Origin: Chamaea fasciata
Taxonomy: Eukaryota > Chordata > Aves > Passeriformes > Sylviidae
Direction of reading: 5' to 3'
NCBI GenBank assembly: GCA_029207755.1
Contig: JARCOQ010000002.1
Coordinates: forward strand, 41,240,244-41,304,243
Length of the DNA: 64,000 nt
In this document: piece by piece, positions 38,102 to 49,707 of the stretch
How the letters are laid out: every line of letters starts with the position of its first letter
How positions within the stretch are numbered: position 1 is the first letter of the stretch
The notes under the pieces: generated by a model
The model's database searches: none
What the model was told of the DNA's origin: nothing
What the model saw: only the letters and a program-made list of their open reading frames with translations
Program-made: the position numbers and the translations under genes

Positions 38102-40598
38102 TACTTGAAAACTTTGAAGTGATGCTGGGTTTTTTTAATACTTAGAGACATTTATAAATTTTAAAACATGCTGCCCTCAGATATGACAGTGCTTCAATAC
38201 CCTATCAAATCTTTTGAAAAAGGACTTTGTTGTAGTTCAAAGCATATTATCTATTGAGTATAAATGCAGTGAACTGAAAAGAAAGAACAAATATTTTCAA
38301 TTAATTTAATATCATTATGTAGAAGGGCTTTTAAAAATCCCATCCTACAGAAAAAGTGGGTTTAAATTAAATTATTTCTGCATTTTTCCATCACCATTAC
38401 AATTCCTTTCTTGAAATGTCATTATCATTGGTGCCAAGTTATTACAGTTCAGGAGTTATGTTTCTACAGATATCACTCCATTCAGTTTTAATGGTATAAG
38501 AATTCTTGGTACTCTCATAACTCACATCAACATTAGGAAGGTTCAATTAACTACAGAAATCTATTCTTGACGCATATTTGGCAAGTAAATAATCTGGAAT
38601 TTGGATCTTCATTGATTGAGTTGTATTTTTGTTTTCCATAAATAATGCAGTCTTGAATTCAGCTGTGATGAGCAATCAGTGTCCTGCAAGTTTTTATTTC
38701 AGATGGCTTACCATGTCTAACTAAATGAAAATATAAGCAAGCAACATGGCCCTTTCTGGTAACACTTTCTCTGCAAAATACTTTTTAGCTGAATATTCAC
38801 ACCAATAGAACAACCTGTTCATTGTCTCATAAACTCCTTTCCAAAAATGAAAAAAAGAAGGTGTAAGAAAAAAAAACATCAGAATGATCAGAATTATTAC
38901 GATGAATGTCCAACATTACTGTTGATTCCTGTAAACACATTTTCAGAGTTATTTAAATGCGTCATACCTGCTATCTGAACACATCAATCCACTGCACAAA
39001 GACTGGTCTAAGGGCACATTGAATTCTTGCTTCCCTGTAATATCAGAGGAAACACTTGAGGAATACTATTGGAAACCATCTGGCAGCAAACAACTAGGAA
39101 AAATTAAAAAGCCTATTTCTGGTCCTGAGTCCCCTTTTAGTGTCTGCTCTGTGTTCATGTTGTTCACCCAGCTGCCAATTGGAACAAAATGTGCTGCTGC
39201 TATTCTGGGGTTTCAAACAGCCTGTTTAGGAGGATATAAAACATAACTCAAGATTCTGCAGCTGAAGGTTTTTGAAAATTTTAAGGCACATAACACTTTA
39301 ACCTTGTAATAATCTCTCACTCTTCGGTGAAAAAAATATTAAAAAATTTGTTGGGCAAGCCAAAATATTCCTGTTTCTGAACAGAGCTCTGAACGGTTTA
39401 AAGTAATTTCAAGATTGAAAATGAAAGATTTAGTCAGGAAGTCCAAAAGAAAAGACCTACATAACCCATTACAACTTTAGAAGGGATTGAAGGAGCAATG
39501 AGGTTTGTTACAGAATTGGCATCAAGTATTAGAAGACATCAAGCTTACAGTGTAAGAAAATTTAGGAAAAGTGTGTTTTAGGGGAAGAGGTATCTCAGAA
39601 GCGGCCAATCTACATTGCCTCAGAATACTGTAAGTTTGGAAATACATTATCTTAAAACATCATTTAGATAGTGCTTGTATTTTGAGCTTTGCAAGACTCA
39701 AACTTCTCTTGTTCACCATACATCTCTTGTACTAATCGTCCCAAGAAATATCAAATTTCAGTAAAACTCTGTCCTGTCTGCATTACAAAATTCTCAATGA
39801 AGAGAAGCAAATGAGTGTGGATCTTGTTGAATGTTTCTGTGTTCCAAGACAATTATATTAGAACTATATTTATGTTAGTAAACAAAATGTGCTGGGGCCA
39901 TCCTGAAGGCAAGTAGCACAAGACAGAGGTTTTCACGATTAAAGTCTCTCCTGTCCTCTGATTAAGATGTCCTTGTACTTATTTGCCCATCAGGAGTAAA
40001 CCTTGGCTAGTGCTATCCAAAGTGGCCCCTTGGCTTTGTCTGTGTAGTGTGAGGAAGCCCAGGACAAAACCATACCAACATATTAAAACAACAGTATCAG
40101 TGTAGATAATCACAGTGCTTGTTCTGGTTTGGTTTTCAAAGTATGGGCTGTGAGTTCACCTGACTCCAAGACAATTGGAGAGCTCACAAAAGGGAAAAAA
40201 AACAGCCATACAACAGCTGGCAAAAAGACTGCCCAGATCTGTAACACTTGTCTGAACTAAGGTGCTTTCAGATGCAAGCGCTGTTTCTTGACAAGTAGAA
40301 AAGGCTAGGGAACATTCCCATGTACTGGACCTTGATTATCCACCCAGTGAAATCATTCACATGGTTCCAGGAAGGCTGTTTTTTGACCTAGTCCAGTATC
40401 TTCCACAGAATCACTGAACAATTCTCAGGCACGGCACAGAGCCTACAATGGGTAAGGCGTCATTCTCAGCAGGCAGGAGATTCAGAGGACTTTATGTGGG
40501 TACAGAGTGCTCTGTTTCGATTGACCTCAACACCCAAGAGCAAACCAGCATATGACAAACTGGTTTAGATGGGACCAAGTTGTCATTAGAAATAATAT
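38102..40598. other. Unique AT-rich DNA, no gene seen
   Basis: No repeat or gene recognised. The 75-codon frame at 39019-39246 (+) has no known motif. Confidence 0.45.
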
Positions 40599-40728
40599 TC
40601 ATAGAATCTTAGAATGGTTTAAACTATAAAGGACTGCTATTGACCACCTAATCCAGTTTTGCTCAGAGTAGATAAGTGCATCAGGTTCCTTGTGGACTTA
40701 TTTAATCAAGTTTTTAATATCTCCAGAG
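40599..40728 (-). mobile_element. CR1 LINE, 3'-end fragment
   Basis: TCATAGAATCTTAGAATGGT is the reversed CR1 tail. Diverged 3' untranslated sequence follows, including GCATCAGGTTCCTTGTGG and AATATCTCCAG. This is a short 5'-truncated copy in minus orientation. Confidence 0.8.
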
Positions 40729-42019
40729 AAACATATATATACTGTTAAACAAGAAAGGGCCAGTGACTGAATTGAAATAACAGACTGTCATCAGCCAGTT
40801 AAACTGCTAGCTCACTCTCTGGTTTTGCATGATCCAGCTTTTTCTGCTTCAAAACTAGTGTCTAATTTTTATGAACACTAGCTAGGCACCACACTCTGCC
40901 ATTGGAGTTATCAGTACCCAACTGTCTTTCTTTATCCCCACAGGCACAGTCAAGACGGGCACAACTGCACAGCATATTTCCCAATCTAATCAGGACTCCC
41001 AGACCTGAACCACATAGAGCCCCTTGCAGTGTGTGTGCACCAGAGGCATTGCAAAGCTGTTACCTCAATAAATCACCAGTAAATTAGTAATGGTGCTGAT
41101 TATGTTTTTTATTCATTTCAGTTTAAAATAATAAAGGCATTGTACATGGCTCTAGGTGGTCTAATATTTAATTATACACTAAATATGACTAAATTACACC
41201 TCATAATAATTTAAATCAGTTCCCAAATCAGGCAAATGCCTATTCTTTCTGTGTACCTCCTAACAACATTCAGTTTTCTCCAGAGTAAAAGTTTCTCTGT
41301 CGCAGAAAGAAATCTGAAGAAATCTGAACATGCAGGAAATGCTTCAGAAAAGATCTGATGGGTGCATACTTTTCCTTTGTAAGAGTGGACAACAGCTAAA
41401 ACATTGCTGCCACACACATCAGTGGTAGTGGGACCATGATAAACTCACAAGTGATTTGGTTCCAAGCCATGTAAGGTTTTATAGGCCATAGATAGTGCCT
41501 TAAATTTCAGTAGGTCATTTAATGCATCAGATTCCCACAGATATCCTGCTGTGTGAGAGTATCCAAATCCTGAATAATTTCAATGTCTCTCATGCAAAGG
41601 ATATTGTGCAACCCTGCTACAAAGTCACCAAAGTAGGGCTAAAGAAAAATCGATTTGTCTGTAAAATTAAAATTCAGGAGAGAAAGCTATACAAAAGAAA
41701 AGGACATAATGACAATAAAACTTGTAAGAGATAGAAAATATTTTAATGAGATGTCAGGTTTAGATATGGCTGGGTTCTCTAGCACTTGATTTTGTCCTCT
41801 AGAAAATTCCAGTGACAAAATGGAAGAATCAGACTATATGATAGTACTTTTGCTTACAGATTAAATAACTTACAGCTATACAGAGTGCACAAATTTGATA
41901 TTTTAGTTGCCTCATATTGTATATAACTGATGCTGTCTTTAGATATCTTATGAGAACTGAATTACTCTCCTATGTGTAGACTAAGCAGAAAAAATTTACA
42001 AAAGGGAAAATTTCTAGAA
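40729..42019. other. Unique AT-rich DNA, no gene seen
   Basis: No supported gene. A stretch near 41455-41520 (CCAAGCCATGTAAGGTTTTA) is faintly like an old sauropsid repeat, but too diverged to name. Confidence 0.4.
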
Positions 42020-42137
42020 AATATTGGGAGAAATTTTCTCGTAAGGAAAGTAGTCAAATAACTTGCCCAGATAAAATATGAATTTTCTCATAGAACATTC
42101 CCCTGAGGAACCTTGTCCTGTATGGCCTTACTCTGGG

Positions 42138-42200
<63 letters not shown>

Positions 42201-42258
42201 TCAAGTTGTCTCTATAGGTGCATTCCAACTAAAACTAGCACTTTATGATTCTGTAATT
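42020..42258 (+). mobile_element. Diverged CR1 LINE 3' end split by a 61-A run
   Basis: ATATTGGGAGAAATTTTCTC, ACTTGCCCAGA and GAGGAACCTTGTCCTG follow the order of the CR1 3' untranslated region. After the A run, GATCAAGTTGTC, GCATTCCAACTAAAAC and TTTATGATTCTGTAA complete the CR1 terminus. The match is diverged but collinear. CR1 itself carries no poly(A) tail, so the A run is an addition inside the copy. Confidence 0.65.
42138..42198. repeat. Uninterrupted run of 61 A
   Basis: This is the longest homopolymer in the window, perfect over 61 bases, and it lies within the CR1 tail. It may be a real expansion, the tail of another retroposed RNA, or a sequencing or assembly artefact. Confidence 0.95.
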
Positions 42259-45200
42259 TTTTATTTATTGCTATTATTTGTATGTGATATGGTTTATTAT
42301 TCATATGACGTATGCAGAAATTAAATATAAGTGGAAAATCACAATAAATCAGCACATGAAGACCAGCTACAGATATAAAATTGTTACTTGTAAAACTTAG
42401 AAATAACTTCAAAGTATGGTGGAGTCATAACTAGCTATGGGACTGTATTAGACTGATTGGATCATTTGGAAAAGTGCAATCATGAATTATATGAAAGGAT
42501 ATGAATCCAGAAGTAACAAATGTAACTCCCATAGGTTAATCAGGGTTGTGCTCTGGAATTCAGTTTCTCCTGAAAGCACCCATGATAACTACACATATGG
42601 CAAATAATAAGATAATAATGAATTGACAGGAAAATTATTCTCAGACACATAAACAATGAATTACTGAATATAAGAAGAGCTGCAGAAATGTAATTATTAA
42701 TGATATATCAATGCAATATGGAATATATTTGTCAAGTAGGACTAGGACAAATTGTATAGAGCTTCAAAGATAATTAAAAGTATGAGTGAACTAAAATTTT
42801 CAATAGTTTTTGTGGGAAAGCTGAAAAAGAAAACATTTTATTAATTTTCCTCCAAAGAATTATTTTAATCAGTTTTGCATCTAAAAATGGTTCTGCCTTA
42901 CAGAACAACTTAGTGGAGTGTTTTATGCTATGGTCTATCATACTGCAATTGTCTGATTTTACATAGTTTACAGAAATTCCAGTCCTTATACACTTTTCTG
43001 CAAAGAAACAAGGGCTGATTTTATACATGAAAATCTACCAAATTACAGTAAAGACTTCTTTTTTGTTTATATGAATCATTGTCTTCGACTTGGTCTGGTT
43101 TTATATAAGTGTTTTGTGCTTAGCAAAGTTTTTTACATTCTAAAATATGTGATCAGTTTGAGCAAAGCAAAACAAAGCAACCATTTCCATAAAAGAAGAC
43201 AATAATTTTGGTGTAACAGTAACTTTTTTTCTCTGTTTATAGAGACTGCTAAAGTGGTTGCTTCTTATTCAGACACAGTGCTGCAGAATCTTTGAGTGAA
43301 ACATCTTTTAATGGGGGCAGCACCCATGAGAACAGCAATCAGGAGCAGCAAGTTTCTGTAAACACCTTCAGCACTTAGCTCACATCTGATTTTAGCTTCA
43401 CTGTAGGATGGCAGAGCTGCAATGGTTTCATTAGTCAGGACTTTGGAATCAGAGCCCGTATTTATTTTATGATCTTTGCTTTCTCCACCTTCAGTCAGCA
43501 TGTCATGAGTACTTCATAAGCCCTCCAGGCTTGTGGCAATCCTTGAAACGCACATGACTGTCTCTATTACCATCCATAAATCCAATATCTGCCTGAACTT
43601 GAATTCATTAAACTCACACTTGCAGCTAACGTCTGAGCCTTGCACTAATCTTATTGATATTTAAATAACACTGTATGCCTTTACTTTTTCCCCTGGTACT
43701 AGTAAAAAGTTTTGATTTCAGACACTATAGCAGGTAAAGTGAAAGCAGTAGTTCCAGACAATATGAAGGTGCTAGAAAATATTCCATTCCCTGATAGATT
43801 TCAATGCACTGTTTTTCTTAAGTTTCAGCAAATCACTGGGAATTCTCAGTAGTGGGCAAATATTTTTTAATCTCAATTATTGTTATAAGAATAATCATAT
43901 TTGTTTAAACCATTGTAGAGATATTCTTAAATACCCTTTTAAGGCAAAAGAGCTTAGGCTCAGGGCATTTTGCTTGTTTGATTGACAACCAGTACAAATC
44001 TCCCATAGTTGATCTGAGAAATTAAGTAAACGAGCACAAACACTTGCCCTCTTCCCCACCCCACCTTTTCTTTTCTTTTGCACTCTGAAAAGGTGATGGG
44101 CAACACAGGAGTCTGAGTGTCTGCAGGTTTCCTGTTGTTCTGTTTGTAACCGGGTTCACTGCTTTATCCCTTTGTGTCTTTAACACATTGGGTCACCTAT
44201 GATCAAAGCCCCTGGGGGGCTGTTCCTACCTCTTTCAGCATTGAGTGTCTCCCTAAAAGTTTGTCTCTGGTCACCTGTGCTCCTCTGACCAGCAGAAGTT
44301 TTGGTTTCCAATGTTTCAGTTCCCTCTGCCATTGTTTCATTTGCTGCATGATGATGCCTACGTCCCCCAAGAAACAGACAACCCACCTGCACACAATATC
44401 ACTCCATCTTTACCTGCAGGAAGTTACCATGGGTTTCAAAACAAATGGATCTGGCAAACCATCATCTGGCAATTGCTAGTAGGGAATAGAGATGAGCAAT
44501 TTCCAGACGAGCCATTGCCCTCCCCCATGTTCCTTGGTGCTGAGAACACCACAGGCCTAAATGTAGAGGGAAAAATATGGCAGGCCACAGATACTCAGGT
44601 AGCTTCAGTTCATTAGTCCTGTTTCCAATGAAACATCTTATTAATTGCTGCACATTGAAGTCACAAATTCTTGCTAACTTTAACAATTTTCAAACAGAAA
44701 CCCTTTATGGAAAAATATGAATACACTACATTAAGTTTCAAGCTATTTCTTCATTGCTGAAACTATGGATCCTTTAATTCTGCTATGGATTCCTCTGAAA
44801 CCAATCCATTATGTTAATAATTTCACACCTTCATTGCTGACAGCTGTTAGCCAGATGCTGAGATGCATCGTCTGATGTCAGAGGAGTATTTCCTTCTACC
44901 AAAGTAATATAAGTGATACATTTATCAATGAAATGAAGTCAGATAAGACCCTTATCATGTATTTTCCATTAAAAAAATTGTTCAGAATAGTGTCTTTGAC
45001 ATGAAAGCCCAGATCAACAAAATCTGTCCTGGTGTCCAGGTACATTTCATTTGGTCAGATTTCAGGCAGTGGACAATGTTATTTCTTAAATCTTGAGGAA
45101 GTTATGTTAAGAAGAATAAATTTGAGAGAAAGTTGCTTCTTTATTTTGAGTGCAAAAAGGTGATGTACAGAATAAATGGTCCAAAAGACATGTAAGGCAG

Positions 45201-46377
45201 GAATCTCATGTCCTCTAATACATCTGCCAAAAGATCTTTAAATGTCTCAACAAATCAAACTCCATTCTGTACATGAAAAGAAAGCTACTGATCAGCATTT
45301 TAAACAAACAGGAGGATTTTTTTTTTTTCTGTCTAAAGAGGATAACTAAAAATGTACTGTGGGGACAAAGTCTTGACTCATGAAACCTGTGCTTTGGAAA
45401 GAGAATATGGCTGAAATTTATTGGAGATAAATTCAGTTATTAAACTGTAGATGTACTCTAGCTATCTATCGTCTGCTTTTAGACCTGATGACTGTTGCTT
45501 ATACTTCCTTTTCTTTAGGCTCAAACACATCAGTGTTACGCCTAGGGGCTGTTTTCACCATGAGGAAAGGAGAAGACTTCCAACAACTGAGAGAGTTACT
45601 TATCCTGCTCAGAAGAGGGTAAAAAACAGAACCTAGCCACCTCTGCATCCTTTCCAACTCCTACCATTTAGAACTTACTTCTCATTTAAAAGGGATCCAA
45701 ACAGTAGTCCCAAATCTATAATAATTATTGTGTCCATCTGGTATAAAGGACTTCATGGCCCATTATGATTGCATCCCATAAGGACAGTAGGAGGTCTGTG
45801 TTGCATGGTCCTTTGCTTTGTGCTGCATGGTCTCATGCTTGCACACAACAGCAGGAATTTCGACTCTCCACCTTCCTTCTGAAATGAAACTTCAGATAGC
45901 CTTCTCTAATTGTATTATTTTTCTACTACAGACTTTCAAACATAGGATTTTCTTTCCAGAAGTGTTCTCTAAAGTATTTTCAGAACTCTCTGTTCTGCTA
46001 GTAATCAATAATCACACTAGCATTGTGAAAAGAGTTTTAAAAAGTTATAAATATCCATTATTAACTTGCTTATGTATGGAATATGGACTGTGGACTAGAA
46101 CTCGAAGATATCGTGCAGAATTGATCTCCCATGGTAGTAAGGTCTTCCATTTAAACAAATCATCTAGTTTCCACTTCACTGAAACTCCTATTTCACTTGA
46201 ATTTGCATGCCTATAATGTAGTTATCTCAATGATGTAGAATACCATAACCTTCCAGTGTGCTTATATGGAAAGAAAAATTCATTTTCCTTTACTTGTGTC
46301 TAGTGTTTGATGAACCACTTGAAGAAACACCCATTTTTCCCTTTCGACTATACAGAGAGTCTAACTGAAATGTAGAC
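42259..46377. other. Unique AT-rich DNA, no gene seen
   Basis: No named repeat or gene recognised. Overlapping open frames occur on both strands at 44174-44686 in a slightly GC-richer stretch. The 132-codon frame at 45818-46216 (+) and the 78-codon frame at 43265-43501 (-) show no domain I know. Confidence 0.45.
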
Positions 46378-46397
46378 ATATATATATATATATATAA
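46378..46397. repeat. (AT)n microsatellite
   Basis: About ten uninterrupted AT dinucleotides. Confidence 0.9.
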
Positions 46398-47550
46398 CAG
46401 CAGGATTTGAATTAGGAAAGATGAATCCAGCTTCTAATCTCCCTCCAAGTTCAGTGAAGAGAATTACATGCATCCAGAAGGCGATTAATGTGGATATATC
46501 TTTTTTCATAGTAGAGTGCATTCTCCTTACTCTCTGTCTTCCTCCATCACCTTTAACAAGCATGTGAAAGCAGAGTCAAAAACATATGGTTAAAGTTAGA
46601 TGAGATGAAAACTACTTATGCAGTTATTTTCTAGTTCTTCTGGAACACAACATATCCATGAGTGTGATGAACTTCAACATATTGTCCATATGTTTCCATA
46701 TCAATTTGAAATCCTTTTCTTAAAGTACCATCAGAAAGACATTGAAGAAAATGCAATCCTTTTTCTAAATGGGTGTAAACTAAGAAAGACTCCAGTTTGA
46801 CTTGACTGTGTGTATGTGGCATGACTCCAAGCAGAGACTCAAGGTAAATTTCCACAGAGGAAGAATCTAGCACACTGAGTTAAGACTTGCAGAGTCATAA
46901 TAGAGAGATTATAGGTCATATCTCTAAGTCATGGTGGATTTTTATGTTTGGACACAGTATTCATAGCATATTTTTTTCCTTTTTAATAAAGTTTCAGAGT
47001 GGTGACCAGTGTAAAATTCACAAATCTTGAGAACAAGAGCACTTTCTTTCACTCCCAACACAACCAGTAAGAAAGATCATACAGGCAAATTTTAGTTCTT
47101 GATGACAGCTGTGAAATCTTACTGAATGCTCAGAGGTGTAACTATGGAAATCATTTGGCATGTAGGATCTTATTTTTTATTTTTAAACTTTTTTACACCT
47201 CCCTCTGAAATTGCCATCTCCTGGCTCCTGTTAGACAGAGGATATGCAACTTTTCTAGCCTATCATTTCATACCAGTAGTAGTGATGATTGACATGAAAA
47301 CAGCACAACTTGTCTATTAGCACCAAACTGAATTTGAAAGGATGTCAGTAAGATTATATAGTTATGCATCCACATGTCTTCAAGGGAATACATATATGTT
47401 TAAAATAACATACCCAACCTAAATCAATGAACTTAAGGTTTCTGTACAATTTCAGTAAAAGCTCAGGATCAGAGAAGTGAATTTTGAAGTAAATGTTAGC
47501 TTCACAAAGATCTCTCCTAACACCAGGCAGAAGATTGATCATTATATAAA
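46398..47550. other. Unique AT-rich DNA, no gene seen
   Basis: No repeat or supported gene recognised. Short open frames overlap on both strands near 46618-46873. Confidence 0.45.
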
Positions 47551-47870
47551 AATCATGGAATCATGGAAAGCTCTGGGTTGGGAGACACTTAAAAGATCAT
47601 CTAGTTCCAACCCCCTGCCTTGGACAGGAATATCTTCCACTAAACCAGGCTGCCCATAGTCCCATCCAACCTGGCCTTGAACACTGTCAGGGTTGGGGCA
47701 TCCACAGGTTCTGTTCCAGTGCTTCACCACACTCACATAAAAGAATTTTTTATGATTATCTTATCTAACCTACTCTTGGTTTAAAACCCTTTGTCCTGTC
47801 ACTATGTGCCTTTGTAAACAGTCTCTGTATTCCTTTTTCTTTTTGCAGGTACTGGAACGCTGTAATTAGT
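47551..47870 (-). mobile_element. CR1 LINE, 3'-end fragment
   Basis: The fragment opens with the reversed tail AATCATGGAATCATGGAAAG. It continues through AGATCATCTAGTTCCAACCC, CCATCCAACCTGGCCTTGAA, GTTCTGTTCCAGTGCTTCAC, TTTGTCCTGTCACTATGTGC and GGTACTGGAACGCTGTAATT, all collinear with the antisense CR1 3' untranslated region. It is 5'-truncated. Confidence 0.92.
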
Positions 47871-49582
47871 TCCCCTGAACAGACTTGCTAGCCCCTGTTA
47901 CCACTGCTTGTGTGCAGCAAGCAGGCACAAGAGTGCAGGATAGGTTACAACTTGGTGGTTCTTTCCACTTGGGACCATTCACAATGGAGGCTTTGAGTCA
48001 GAGGTAAAACTTTTTCTTAGTACTAGTATCTCAAAGACTTCAGCGTTGATATTGTGCCTAAAACAAACGTACAAGTAGCTAAACTCAGGAATTTTGACAA
48101 CCATGTCTGTTTATGAAGTGCTTCATGTTTGTGTTTACATTACAGACTTGGTTTACATTACAGATGCTGTCCTTGATCCCCAGTAAGACTGGAGGTATGT
48201 AGGAGTCCAGTGGAACAGACTTAGGGGACATTCATCCTAGTAAAACTTTACTCTTAAAGAGACACACAGGGCTTAAATATGTATTTTTATTGTGGTTGGG
48301 GGGGAGGAAAGTGTTTAAGAGGGTGAATATTAAAAAGCAACATTTATAAACTGCTAAAATAACTACAGAATGTTGTCTTGCCAACCTTATTTTCTGCAAT
48401 GGAAGAAGCTCTGTTGCTAAGTAATTAACAGAGCCAAAGAAAGAAAGACAAAAAAAAGACAATCCTATTTCTAAATTCTCTTTAAGTAGCACTTATATGG
48501 ATATTAGATGGCAGCAGACACAGTTATAACTGTTCTAATGTAATGGAACTCAGTCACACTGAAGGGAGCACCATGAAAGCATTATATAGGGAATTTCACT
48601 CCATATGGCTTTATCTCACAATACACATCTCCATTTGCCCTGGACTTTGTCTAAGATTCCCATTTTTCTAAAGGAGAATCCATGGTGACATGGTACTTAG
48701 ACTTGACCTCTGGTTAGGCCTGAGTATTCCTGAGTACCAGCTTTCCTTCTCAGTTCAGTAGAGAACCTTCTTTCGGCATCACAGTGGGATCCACCTCACT
48801 GCTTTGTCTACAGTTGCAGGGCAATTCAGTGATGGACTCGGGTATGAAATTCGGCCACTTCTTTCTCATTCAGACGCTCTGAGCAGTTTCTCCTAACAAA
48901 CTGCTTTAATTTGTAAGCAGAGACAAAACAGAAAAAAACAGCCAGTCTCTGCAGCTGCCTGCATTCAGAGGTATATCAAAAAGAAACAAACAACAACAAC
49001 AAAAAACCCAACCTGATAGCAAAACCAGCATTTACTATTTCAAAGGAATAAGATATACCCTTCAGCATACAAAAGATATTTCACTTCCAGACTTGTTCAA
49101 GTCCTGCATTGAAAGGCACTCATCCATCTTACTGTAAAATTGAATAAATTAGTTGTTATTACTGTAGTGAAACTGTGGGGTCTTTAATTTCATCAGAGTT
49201 ACGAGATGACAGATATCTGACTACTTAATGACCTTGTATTTACTGAGAAAAAAAGTCTGCTGCTGAAATGACAGAGATGTAATGGCATGAATTCATTGTG
49301 GATAACAGAACTATAGAACAGCTTACCATATTATGTATGACTCAGATTTCACTGCTTTTTGACATTCAACAGTAACATTGCTAAAATATCACTTAAATAA
49401 ATATCAGCAGTTAATCACAAGAGGTGTAATGTTATTAAGGGGGAGAAATTACCCTTTTCTGTATGTTTTTCTTCACACAGAAGGAAAGGAACACAAAACA
49501 AGGAACAAAAAATATGTCAGTTAAATTGCACTGTTCCATCTCACTCAAAAGAAGTAGAGAGATATTAGCCAGTGCTAAAGCA
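47871..49582. other. Unique AT-rich DNA, no gene seen
   Basis: A short direct repeat of TTTACATTACAGA occurs at 48134 and 48152. An A/C-rich simple stretch (AACAACAACAAC) lies at about 48980-49006. No gene recognised. Confidence 0.45.
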
Positions 49583-49707
49583 TGAAGAAGCAGAAGCAGA
49601 AGAAGAAGAAGAAGAAGAAGATGAAGATGAAGAAGAAGGAGAAGAGGAGAAGGTGGAGGAGGTTCAAGAGGAAGAAGGAGGAGGAGGAGAAGGAGGAGGA
49701 GGAGTGG
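49583..49707 (+). repeat. Polypurine GAA/GGA tract
   Basis: About 125 bases of nearly pure purine on the plus strand. It begins as GAAGAAGCAGAAGCAGAAGA, passes through an uninterrupted GAA core (49597-49620), and becomes GGA-rich (AGGAGGAGGAGAAGGAGG). The poly-Leu/Ser/Phe open frames on the minus strand (49435-49790) are simply its translation. Such tracts can adopt triplex or other non-B structures. Confidence 0.93.

Noticed and set aside
41455..41520. Old sauropsid interspersed repeat
   Set aside because: The resemblance is too short and diverged to name with any confidence.
45818..46216. 132-codon open frame on the plus strand
   Set aside because: No domain, no codon pattern or splice context supporting a gene; length is within chance for the window.
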